Shown piece by piece: positions 1 through 5,641 of a DNA stretch of 25,082 bases (positions within the stretch are counted from its first letter, which is position 1; every line of letters begins with the position of its first letter). The notes below the pieces were generated by a model, which saw only the letters and a list, made by a program, of their open reading frames with translations, was not told where the DNA came from and did no database searches. Source of the DNA: a virus. The stretch lies in IMG/VR virus record IMGVR_UViG_3300023179_008141, positions 1-25,082 of that record; one strand, written 5' to 3'. Both the position numbers and the translations under genes were made by a program.

Positions 1-102
1 ACAACCACAACCACAACCACAACCACAACCACAACCACAACCACAACCACAACCACAACCACAACCACAACCACAACCACAACCACAACCACAACCACAA
101 CC
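1..102 (+). repeat. (ACAACC)17 hexanucleotide microsatellite, extends upstream
   Basis: Seventeen perfect ACAACC units start at base 1 and encode Thr-Thr. The array continues beyond the window edge. The unit is a multiple of three, so slippage would change tract length by two Thr without changing frame. Confidence 0.95.
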
Positions 103-1923
103 ACACTTCCGCCTACAACGACAACAACTACAACAACAACTACAACCACAACAACAACCACCACCACCACTGTTCCTCCGACCACGACAACCACAACAAC
201 TGTTCCGCCGGCGCCAGGAACTTACACGGCTACCGTGTCGAGCCGCGACTTTTACTTTGAGGTCGCAGAGACTCGAGTGTTTACTGTTAGGACATACGCT
301 CAGCGGTACGGAATTGACTCGATGCTGTGGCTATACAACTCAAGCAACACCTTGCTCGCGGCAAACGACGACTGGTATGGACTTGACTCGTATGTTTCGA
401 TGCAGCTTCAGCCGGGCACGTATAGACTACGAGCCGGTGTCTGCTGCGGAAACCCAGACGCGTGGTACGGCACCTCGTACACGATCGAGACAAACTTTGC
501 GCCTGTAGTCGCTCCAACTACAACTACAACTACAACTACAACTACAACTACAACTACAACTACAACTACAACTACAACCGTCCCGCCGACTACAACAACT
601 ACGTCGACTGTTCCCGCTCAGACGACCACGACTTCAACGACCTCAACAACGACGACCACAACCTCAGTCCCGACAACGACATCTTCAACCAGTACCACAA
701 CAACGACACAAGCACCACCTCCACAAACTACGACGACAACCGAGGCGCCACCGCCTCAGACAACTACAACTACTGTCGCTCCTGTTGTGGAGACAACGCT
801 TCCCCCGACAACAACTGTTCCTGAGACAACAGTTCCCGAGCCCGAGACGACTGTTCCCGCTCCTGAAGAAACAGTTCCATCAACCTTGCCTCCTGAGACA
901 ACTCCCGAGACATCAGTTCCTGAACGTCCCGACCGTGTTGATGAGCCCGTGCAACCGACTGTCCCAGAACAAGAACAGACGCCAGACACAACGACCCCAG
1001 AAGAAACGACAGAACAAGATACAGAGCCATCGACTGATACTTTACCCAGCGATGTCGACATTGAAGACACCGCAGCAGTTGCGGCGGCGCTCGAGGCTAT
1101 TCCAGAAGAAAAGCTCGCGGAGGTAGTTGGCACGCTGATCGCCGACCTTGCCAAAGGCAAGTCAGCTGCCGAGCTTTCCGCCGAAGACAAGCGACAGATC
1201 TCTGCCGCAGTCGAGGCGGTCATTGCTGTCGGTGTGTCAAGCGACGTCGCGGCCACACTCGCGTCCAGTCCCGAGGTCTTGGCGTCTGTCTCGACAGAGC
1301 AGGCCGCCGCCGTGTTTGAGAGCGTCGACCAGGGCGCGCTTACCGAGGAGTCGGCCGCGGCGATAGTCGACGCGATCCAAGGCGCTACAGATGAGATCAA
1401 GGACGTGTTTGAGACCGTGATCAACGTCTTCGGCGGAGCGTTTGACGAGTATGTCCCGCTCGGTTCTAATGTTAGTGTAGGAGAGAGGAGAACGCTCGTC
1501 GCGGTCAACGCCGTCCTTACAGGGACAGCGACAGCGGCGATGGGCGCAGCGGCGGGAGCCGGTAGCTCGGGAGGCGCAGGAGGAGGCGGCTCGTCTGCGT
1601 CCACAAACAAGGCAAATGACGCCGCGAGAAAGCCCGAAGAAGATGAAGGTGAAGAGCCGGCAGGAGAGATTGCCGGTGAGAGTGACGGGACAAAGATCAG
1701 GTTCATCTACTTCGACAAGGAAGGCAACATGCACATCAACTGGAAGAACTTCTTCAAGAAGCTTTGGAAAGAGACCGCCGCGCTCGCGTTTACCCTCGCC
1801 GGTAGCGCCGTGGTGTTTGTCACCCTCTCCGGCTTCACACAGCTCGTGGCGCTCGTGGCGACCGGCATCGCGCTCGTCATCCACTACATCAACGTCATGT
1901 CTGACCAGGGCGACGAAGAGTAG
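1..1923 (+). CDS. Thr-rich surface protein with PPC-like domain and C-terminal membrane anchor (5' partial)
   Basis: The frame is open from base 1, so the gene starts upstream; the GTG at 235 is internal. The visible 640 residues run in order: a Thr tract with VPP breaks (residues 1-70); a compact beta domain resembling bacterial pre-peptidase C-terminal (PPC) domains (about 70-165; FYFEV, WLYNSSNTLLAANDD, QPGTYRLRAG); a second pure Thr tract; a long Thr/Pro/Glu linker; an acidic Ala-rich helical segment (about 350-475); a Gly/Ala-rich hinge; a KIRFIYFDKEGNMHINW motif; and two hydrophobic helices close to the C-terminus. This suggests an exported, membrane-anchored stalk protein whose Thr tracts may be O-glycosylated. 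It could be a host surface protein or a virion decoration. The subtilase gene follows 52 bp downstream. Function is inferred from architecture only. Confidence 0.85.
   Translation, partial: TTTTTTTTTTTTTTTTTTTTTTTTTTTTTTTTTTTLPPTTTTTTTTTTTTTTTTTTTVPPTTTTTTTVPPAPGTYTATVSSRDFYFEVAETRVFTVRTYAQRYGIDSMLWLYNSSNTLLAANDDWYGLDSYVSMQLQPGTYRLRAGVCCGNPDAWYGTSYTIETNFAPVVAPTTTTTTTTTTTTTTTTTTTTTVPPTTTTTSTVPAQTTTTSTTSTTTTTTSVPTTTSSTSTTTTTQAPPPQTTTTTEAPPPQTTTTTVAPVVETTLPPTTTVPETTVPEPETTVPAPEETVPSTLPPETTPETSVPERPDRVDEPVQPTVPEQEQTPDTTTPEETTEQDTEPSTDTLPSDVDIEDTAAVAAALEAIPEEKLAEVVGTLIADLAKGKSAAELSAEDKRQISAAVEAVIAVGVSSDVAATLASSPEVLASVSTEQAAAVFESVDQGALTEESAAAIVDAIQGATDEIKDVFETVINVFGGAFDEYVPLGSNVSVGERRTLVAVNAVLTGTATAAMGAAAGAGSSGGAGGGGSSASTNKANDAARKPEEDEGEEPAGEIAGESDGTKIRFIYFDKEGNMHINWKNFFKKLWKETAALAFTLAGSAVVFVTLSGFTQLVALVATGIALVIHYINVMSDQGDEE
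517..576 (+). repeat. (ACTACA)10 hexanucleotide microsatellite
   Basis: Ten perfect ACTACA units encode 20 consecutive Thr directly after the PPC-like domain. The hexamer differs from the array at 1-102, so the two tracts were probably expanded independently. Confidence 0.95.
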
Positions 1924-1947
1924 TGGTGCTTTCTTAGCTTACGGAGG

Positions 1948-1969
1948 TTGCTGACACAAATGATATAAT
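1948..1969 (+). promoter_or_regulatory. Promoter of the subtilase gene, leaderless
   Basis: A perfect TATAAT lies at 1964-1969, 6 nt before the ATG at 1976. Transcription would therefore begin at or within a base or two of the start codon, giving a leaderless mRNA. There is no usable Shine-Dalgarno sequence for the ATG. TTGCTG at 1948-1953 is the nearest -35-like hexamer, but its 10-bp spacer is too short for a normal sigma-70 promoter. Confidence 0.6.
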
Positions 1970-1975
1970 AGACGT

Positions 1976-3217
1976 ATGACAAAAAAGACAAAGCGACGAC
2001 GCGCGCTCGCCACGGCCGCGGTCCTCGTACTTATCATCGCGGTGGCGCAGCGCGTCGCGCACGCGGATTCGGCTTCTTCGTGGGGGCTTGACCGGATCGA
2101 CCAGCGGTCTCTGCCGCTTGACGGCTCGTATATATACGACAAGACCGGATCCGGAGTCACGGCGTACATTGTCGACAGCGGGATCAACTCGTCGCACCTA
2201 GAGTTCTCTGGGCGCATCGGGCAGGGCACCTCGTTCATCAACGACGGCCGCGGCACCGAAGACTGCCACGGACACGGCACGCATGTCGCCGGGACACTCG
2301 GTGGCTCATCATATGGAGTCGCTCGTGGTGTCACATTGGTACCGGTACGCGTCTCTGACTGCGCTGGCTCCGCATGGGCATCGACCATAGCCTCAGGCGT
2401 GCGCTGGGCGACCGAGCATCACCAGCCCGGCGTACCGGCGGTCATGAACGTCAGCGTCAGCGGTCCACTGTCAAACAACCTCAACTGGGCGATCGCAGAC
2501 GCGGTCGCCGACGGTATCGTCGTGGTCGTCGCCGCCGGCAACAACAGGGCCGACGCGTGCACGTACTCTCCAGCGTCCGCGACGGCGGCCATCACGGTCG
2601 GCGGCACAGAGTCAAATGACTCGAGGATCTCGATGTCAAACTACGGTTCTTGCGTCGACATCTTTGCTCCGGGCGGCTGGGTTGTCTCGTCGTGGATCGG
2701 CGGCCCGTCTGCCACGCGTACTCTTCGCGGCACGTCGTTCGCGTCTCCGCACGTCGCCGGCGCCGCGGCTCTTATCCTCGGGGTCTCTTCTACGCTGACG
2801 CCCGCACAGGTTACAGAGAGGCTACTTGCGTCTGCGACTCGCGATGTAGTTGTTGACGCGGGCGCCGGGTCGCCAAACCTGCTTCTTTACGTCGACAGGC
2901 AGCCGCCGGTTTCTTCTACGACCGTAGCTCAAACGACTACGACTACTACAACTATTCCGCCGATAGCCACAACGACAACAACAACTATCAAGCCAGCCGA
3001 TCCGCAGGTCAGCGCCTCACGCGCAGGCAGAGGCTACTACCTGGTCAAGGTCACAGGAGCGCCAAAGAACACAGAGATCGGTGTCAACGCACTCGACGTG
3101 TCGCGCAGGCCGCAACACTCGCTGACGTGGCTTGTCACGACCGACGGCAGCGGAGGCGCGTCGTTTTTTGTCAAGGCAGAACTTTCAAGGTACTCGCTGT
3201 CACTCGTCATCAAGTGA
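1976..3217 (+). CDS. Secreted subtilisin-like serine protease (S8, proteinase K-like) with Thr-rich linker
   Basis: The protein has 413 residues. A signal peptide (basic MTKKTKRRR, then a hydrophobic core, likely cut after AHA at about residue 30) leads straight into the catalytic domain at WGLDRIDQR. The triad is Asp67 (VDSG), His100 (GHGTHVAG) and Ser254 (GTSFASPHVAG), with oxyanion Asn189 (AAGNN). After about residue 310 come a Thr-rich linker with IPP breaks and a 70-residue C-terminal domain of unknown type. The inhibitor-I9 propeptide usual in this family is absent. The linker matches the style of the preceding Thr-rich protein, so both probably work at the same surface. The ATG is fixed by the -10 box 6 nt upstream. 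Its target is unknown; shaving host surface proteins or processing virion proteins are both possible. Confidence 0.93.
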   Translation: MTKKTKRRRALATAAVLVLIIAVAQRVAHADSASSWGLDRIDQRSLPLDGSYIYDKTGSGVTAYIVDSGINSSHLEFSGRIGQGTSFINDGRGTEDCHGHGTHVAGTLGGSSYGVARGVTLVPVRVSDCAGSAWASTIASGVRWATEHHQPGVPAVMNVSVSGPLSNNLNWAIADAVADGIVVVVAAGNNRADACTYSPASATAAITVGGTESNDSRISMSNYGSCVDIFAPGGWVVSSWIGGPSATRTLRGTSFASPHVAGAAALILGVSSTLTPAQVTERLLASATRDVVVDAGAGSPNLLLYVDRQPPVSSTTVAQTTTTTTTIPPIATTTTTTIKPADPQVSASRAGRGYYLVKVTGAPKNTEIGVNALDVSRRPQHSLTWLVTTDGSGGASFFVKAELSRYSLSLVIK

Positions 3218-3233
3218 CTTGAGGTTTCACCGT

Positions 3234-3272
3234 TTGACAGATTTGTTTGTATAATTGTCTAACACAAAGGAG
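3234..3272 (+). promoter_or_regulatory. Promoter-like boxes and Shine-Dalgarno for the 3280 gene
   Basis: TTGACA (3234-3239) and TATAAT (3250-3255) are both perfect hexamers but only 10 bp apart. A strong Shine-Dalgarno AAAGGAG at 3266-3272 lies 7 nt before ATG 3280 and decides the start. TTGACA and TGTCTAA flank the -10 as an imperfect inverted repeat, which could be an operator. Confidence 0.55.
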
Positions 3273-3279
3273 ACATAGC

Positions 3280-3765
3280 ATGTCAACACAGAAGAAAGAA
3301 AAGAAATCAGAGTTGGCAGACTCATACGCAAAAAAGATCAGCCCGTTTGTCGATGACGCTAAAAAAGCGTATGGCTCACGAAGCAAGAACACAGTCGCGC
3401 ACAAAGCGAGCAGACGGTACACCGACCTGTGCGTCGAGTACCGCAGCAAGGGTGGCAGCATTCAGCTGCTCGCCGATAAGCTTGGTGTGTCTTACGCGAG
3501 CATTCGTCGGCGCATCGTCACGTCGTCAACCGTCGTTCCGCCGGCGCGCCGCCGAGTAGGCTTGACGGAAGAAACGATCGCAGAGGCTGTCGAGCGCGTG
3601 CGCGTAGCACGAAACAAGGGAAGCGACAGGTATCACGCGCAGCTCGCAAAAGAACGCGAGGCCGGTATCCCGCTGCTCGCCATCGCGAAGGGGCTTGGTA
3701 TCTCAAACTCCGCTCCCCTGTACTACGGAGTCCAGCGGTACTACACCACAAAAGCTGCAAAGTGA
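3280..3765 (+). CDS. Small basic protein with two HTH-like segments
   Basis: The protein has 161 residues starting MSTQKKEKK. The ATG at 3280 is preferred to an upstream TTG at 3247 because AAAGGAG sits 7 nt before it and because the TTG lies in the promoter. The sequence is rich in Lys and Arg. Two segments look like helix-turn-helix units: about residues 65-85 (LLADKLGVSYASIRRRI) and about 128-148 (LLAIAKGLGISNSAPLYYGV). It may bind DNA, for example as a regulator. No specific family was recognised. It overlaps the next gene by 4 nt (GTGA), which suggests coupled translation. Confidence 0.75.
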   Translation: MSTQKKEKKSELADSYAKKISPFVDDAKKAYGSRSKNTVAHKASRRYTDLCVEYRSKGGSIQLLADKLGVSYASIRRRIVTSSTVVPPARRRVGLTEETIAEAVERVRVARNKGSDRYHAQLAKEREAGIPLLAIAKGLGISNSAPLYYGVQRYYTTKAAK

Positions 3766-3998
3766 TAACTCACCCAAGCTACGAAGGCCTGTACCACATC
3801 TTTATCTCGAAGCTTGCGGAAGACAACGTCGACCCAGCGCGAGCAGAAGAAGACGCAAAGCAGGTCTGCGCGGCGCTGTGGAAGCTTTCTCAAACGATTA
3901 GGAGAAGCGACATTCCAAAGACCGTCGCGTTCATGGTCGAACAAGGTGGCGTAGTCGAGCGGCTTCTTTCTAAAAGTAAAGACGAGGAGGCCGCCTGA
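3762..3998 (+). CDS. Hypothetical protein, 78 aa
   Basis: The GTG start at 3762 overlaps the stop of the preceding gene in a GTGA arrangement. The product is a soluble, probably all-helical acidic protein (KLAEDNVDPARAEEDAKQV, then SQTIRRSDIPKTVAFMVEQ) with no membrane segment or cysteine cluster. It ends in a Lys/Glu-rich tail. No family was recognised. Gene spacing supports co-expression with its neighbours. Confidence 0.65.
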   Translation: MITHPSYEGLYHIFISKLAEDNVDPARAEEDAKQVCAALWKLSQTIRRSDIPKTVAFMVEQGGVVERLLSKSKDEEAA

Positions 3999-3999
3999 C

Positions 4000-4275
4000 G
4001 TGTGGCTTCGCAAGCGGATGACAAAGGCGATGAAGAAGACGTATCCCGTTGTCATCCGCCAGGCGAGGTACATGGGAGTGTATGAAGGCGGCCTCTGGAT
4101 CGCGACATCGAGCACTCCAGAGATACCTTCGCCTCGGTTTTTTGACTACCTAACAGGCAGCGACGAGGACGCAATCGAGCTGTTTTTGTCGCCGGACGCA
4201 CGCTACATCGGCCGAGGAGACACGCCTAACGAGGCGCTTGACGACCTCATGAGGCGCCTTAGCTCGCTGGACTAG
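4000..4275 (+). CDS. Hypothetical protein, 91 aa
   Basis: The GTG start at 4000 lies two bases after the previous coding sequence, with GAGGAGG at about 3982-3988 as a likely Shine-Dalgarno. The N-terminus is basic (MWLRKRMTKAMKK). The rest looks like a small alpha/beta fold (YPVVIRQARYMGVYEGGLWIA, a Pro-rich loop, then DTPNEALDDLMRRLSSLD). No family was recognised. Its TAG stop shares the bases CTAG with the stop of the convergent minus-strand gene at 4272. Confidence 0.65.
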   Translation: MWLRKRMTKAMKKTYPVVIRQARYMGVYEGGLWIATSSTPEIPSPRFFDYLTGSDEDAIELFLSPDARYIGRGDTPNEALDDLMRRLSSLD

Positions 4276-4385
4276 TCGTTGAACGCCTCCACGTCGTTGG
4301 CGCGGTCAACCTCTCTCGCAAATGCGATGACGACCCCGGCCGCAAGTGGATAGACCATCAGCGCTGCTGCAAGTAGGGCCTTCAC
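4272..4385 (-). CDS. 37-residue single-pass membrane peptide
   Basis: Reading from GTG at 4385-4383 to TAG at 4274-4272 gives a 37-residue peptide: VKALLAAALMVYPLAAG as the start of one hydrophobic helix (about residues 3-23), then a charged tail (AREVDRANDVEAFND). The start overlaps the preceding stop by one base (TAGTG), a typical translational-coupling junction. It ends in a 4-bp convergent overlap with the plus-strand gene. Composition and spacing argue that it is real, but it is short and has no recognised homologue. It may help anchor or localise products of the oxygenase/ferredoxin operon. Confidence 0.5.
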   Translation of the reverse strand: MKALLAAALMVYPLAAGVVIAFAREVDRANDVEAFND

Positions 4386-4564
4386 TACTTGTCTCCGTAC
4401 TTTTTCTTCTCAAATGTTGACAGGCAGTCGGCACACGTTGCAAGGTGCTTGCTCATGTACGAGGTCATCCAAAGAGACGAATCGTGTAGGCCGCACGCGC
4501 TGCTGTACCACGTTGACGCCGCCGTTCCGACACGGATGTGGACAACTGGGTCTTCTTCGTTCAT
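4385..4564 (-). CDS. Small CG...CxxC putative zinc-ribbon-like protein, 59 aa
   Basis: The ATG at 4564-4562 is chosen because it overlaps the ferredoxin stop in an ATGA arrangement; an ATG six codons upstream is possible. The protein begins MNEEDPVVHIRVG and carries SACGLHD, a His (SKHLA) and TCADCL, followed by a basic tail. A CG pair followed by CxxC is common in small phage and actinobacterial metal-binding proteins, and the same layout occurs in the DUF3039 protein at 7731-7952. Metal binding is inferred. It is co-transcribed with ferredoxin and oxygenase. Confidence 0.65.
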   Translation of the reverse strand: MNEEDPVVHIRVGTAASTWYSSACGLHDSSLWMTSYMSKHLATCADCLSTFEKKKYGDK

Positions 4565-4821
4565 TGCTCTATAAAGATGCACTCGCCTGGGCAGTCTTCC
4601 GCGGCTTGAATCACGTCGTCAAGCATTGACTCTGGAAAGTCTGCTGTCTCAGTCATCTTGAGCTTTGGCTCTGAACCTTTTCTGTCTGGACCAAAGAGGT
4701 TTGGCCACGCCGGATCTTTGACATACGCGAGGCCGTCAGTGTGCATCGCAAACACGTCGGGTGCAAGTTCTGCGCAAAGCCCGTCGCCTGTGCAAAGATC
4801 TTGGTCAATCCAAACTTTCAT
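4561..4821 (-). CDS. [3Fe-4S] ferredoxin
   Basis: The protein has 86 residues. The N-terminal MKVWIDQDLCTGDGLC and the terminal CPGECIFIE are typical of small actinobacterial [3Fe-4S] ferredoxins, where Cys10, Cys16 and the Cys77-Pro pair bind the cluster. Cys81 is an extra residue. An insertion of about 20 residues (KDPAWPNLFGPDRKG region) lies between the two halves. Such ferredoxins usually feed electrons to cytochrome P450s or other oxygenases. Here the gene begins 3 bp after the 2OG-oxygenase gene ends, which suggests linked function, although 2OG oxygenases do not normally need a ferredoxin. It may instead tap host electron carriers. Confidence 0.88.
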   Translation of the reverse strand: MKVWIDQDLCTGDGLCAELAPDVFAMHTDGLAYVKDPAWPNLFGPDRKGSEPKLKMTETADFPESMLDDVIQAAEDCPGECIFIEQ

Positions 4822-4824
4822 GAG

Positions 4825-5622
4825 CTAGCGATTATCGCCAAACTTTTCGGTTGTGATGACTCCGCGGCTGTACTCACTGGGGGGAGGAAGCTCTTTGCGC
4901 ACTAACGCGCGCAGCAGCCAGCGGTCTGTCCCGTCGTACCTAGGAGTAAACGAGTACCTGCCGTGGACAGACGTGTTGTTGTCAATGATTAAGACATCTC
5001 CCGCCTTAAGGATAACTTCTCGAACCGACTCTTCAACCGCTTCTTCAAGCCGCCTAAGCGCGTCGTCCGCGCTCGCGTCAACGCCGGTCATTAGGTCTTC
5101 GTCATATGTCATCGTAAACTTTCCGTCCGGCGCTTGCTTTAAGACTGGCAGCGCAACATACTGGTCTTCTTCTCCTCCGGTCCGAAAGCTTTTGTCTACT
5201 GATGTGATAAACTTTGGTTTAAGTAGCGTCTCTACGGTTACCGGCTGGAGTCGCGCCACAATGTCGTCTACGGTTGCGTAGGTCGTACCGGCGGCTGGAT
5301 CTCCTCGCAGGCAAAGTAAGACAACATAGTCTGGCTTATAGGGATGGAAAGCAGTCTCCGTGTGCAGCGCAAGCCTAGTTGTCGATGATCCAGAGATCTG
5401 CTCCGATTCGTGTTCTTTCTTTGGAAAGACATGTTGTATCATGCGCCCTTCTTGCTCCTGCTTATAGGCGACAATATGACCAAGCTTTACCGCTTCTGTA
5501 ACCAGCTCGCGGATTGGCACGCTAAGTTGACTTGCGTCTATGTCATCATTTGACAGAGGCGTCGGAGGTATATTTTCGACGTAGGGCGGAACGGTCAACC
5601 AGGTCTTATGCCGAGTTCCCAT
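4825..5622 (-). CDS. Fe(II)/2-oxoglutarate oxygenase, VioC/AsnO/clavaminate-synthase-like
   Basis: The protein has 265 residues. The iron triad is visible: His87-x-Glu89 in LALHTETAFHPYKPDYV and His220 in DNNTSVHGRYSFTPRYDG. Arg234 (GTDRWLLR), 14 residues after the distal His, is placed to bind 2-oxoglutarate. The HTE-AFHPY-DY-LLCLR and VHGR-FTPRYDGTDRW signatures are those of the group that hydroxylates free amino acids (VioC on Arg, AsnO on Asn, clavaminate synthase). At 265 residues it is shorter than those enzymes (about 320-360), mainly at the N-terminus. The substrate cannot be read from sequence. It heads a tight minus-strand mini-operon with its own TATAAT box. Confidence 0.88.
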   Translation of the reverse strand: MGTRHKTWLTVPPYVENIPPTPLSNDDIDASQLSVPIRELVTEAVKLGHIVAYKQEQEGRMIQHVFPKKEHESEQISGSSTTRLALHTETAFHPYKPDYVVLLCLRGDPAAGTTYATVDDIVARLQPVTVETLLKPKFITSVDKSFRTGGEEDQYVALPVLKQAPDGKFTMTYDEDLMTGVDASADDALRRLEEAVEESVREVILKAGDVLIIDNNTSVHGRYSFTPRYDGTDRWLLRALVRKELPPPSEYSRGVITTEKFGDNR

Positions 5623-5631
5623 AGGTATCTA

Positions 5632-5637
5632 ATTATA
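5632..5637 (-). promoter_or_regulatory. -10 box for the oxygenase/ferredoxin operon
   Basis: On the minus strand a perfect TATAAT lies 9 nt upstream of the oxygenase ATG (5622), just past the reductase stop codon. The implied leader is 0-3 nt, so the transcript is probably leaderless or nearly so. No clear -35 is seen. This would let the operon be expressed separately from the reductase. Confidence 0.5.
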
Positions 5638-5641
5638 CCTT

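Noticed and set aside
756-1706. 316-residue minus-strand frame opposite the Thr-rich protein gene
   Set aside because: Low-complexity Ser/Val/Ala shadow of Thr/Pro/Ala codons; the plus frame shows recognisable domains and membrane helices.
3247-3279. Upstream TTG start for the 3280 gene
   Set aside because: The TTG overlaps the -10 box; ATG 3280 has a strong Shine-Dalgarno at the right distance.
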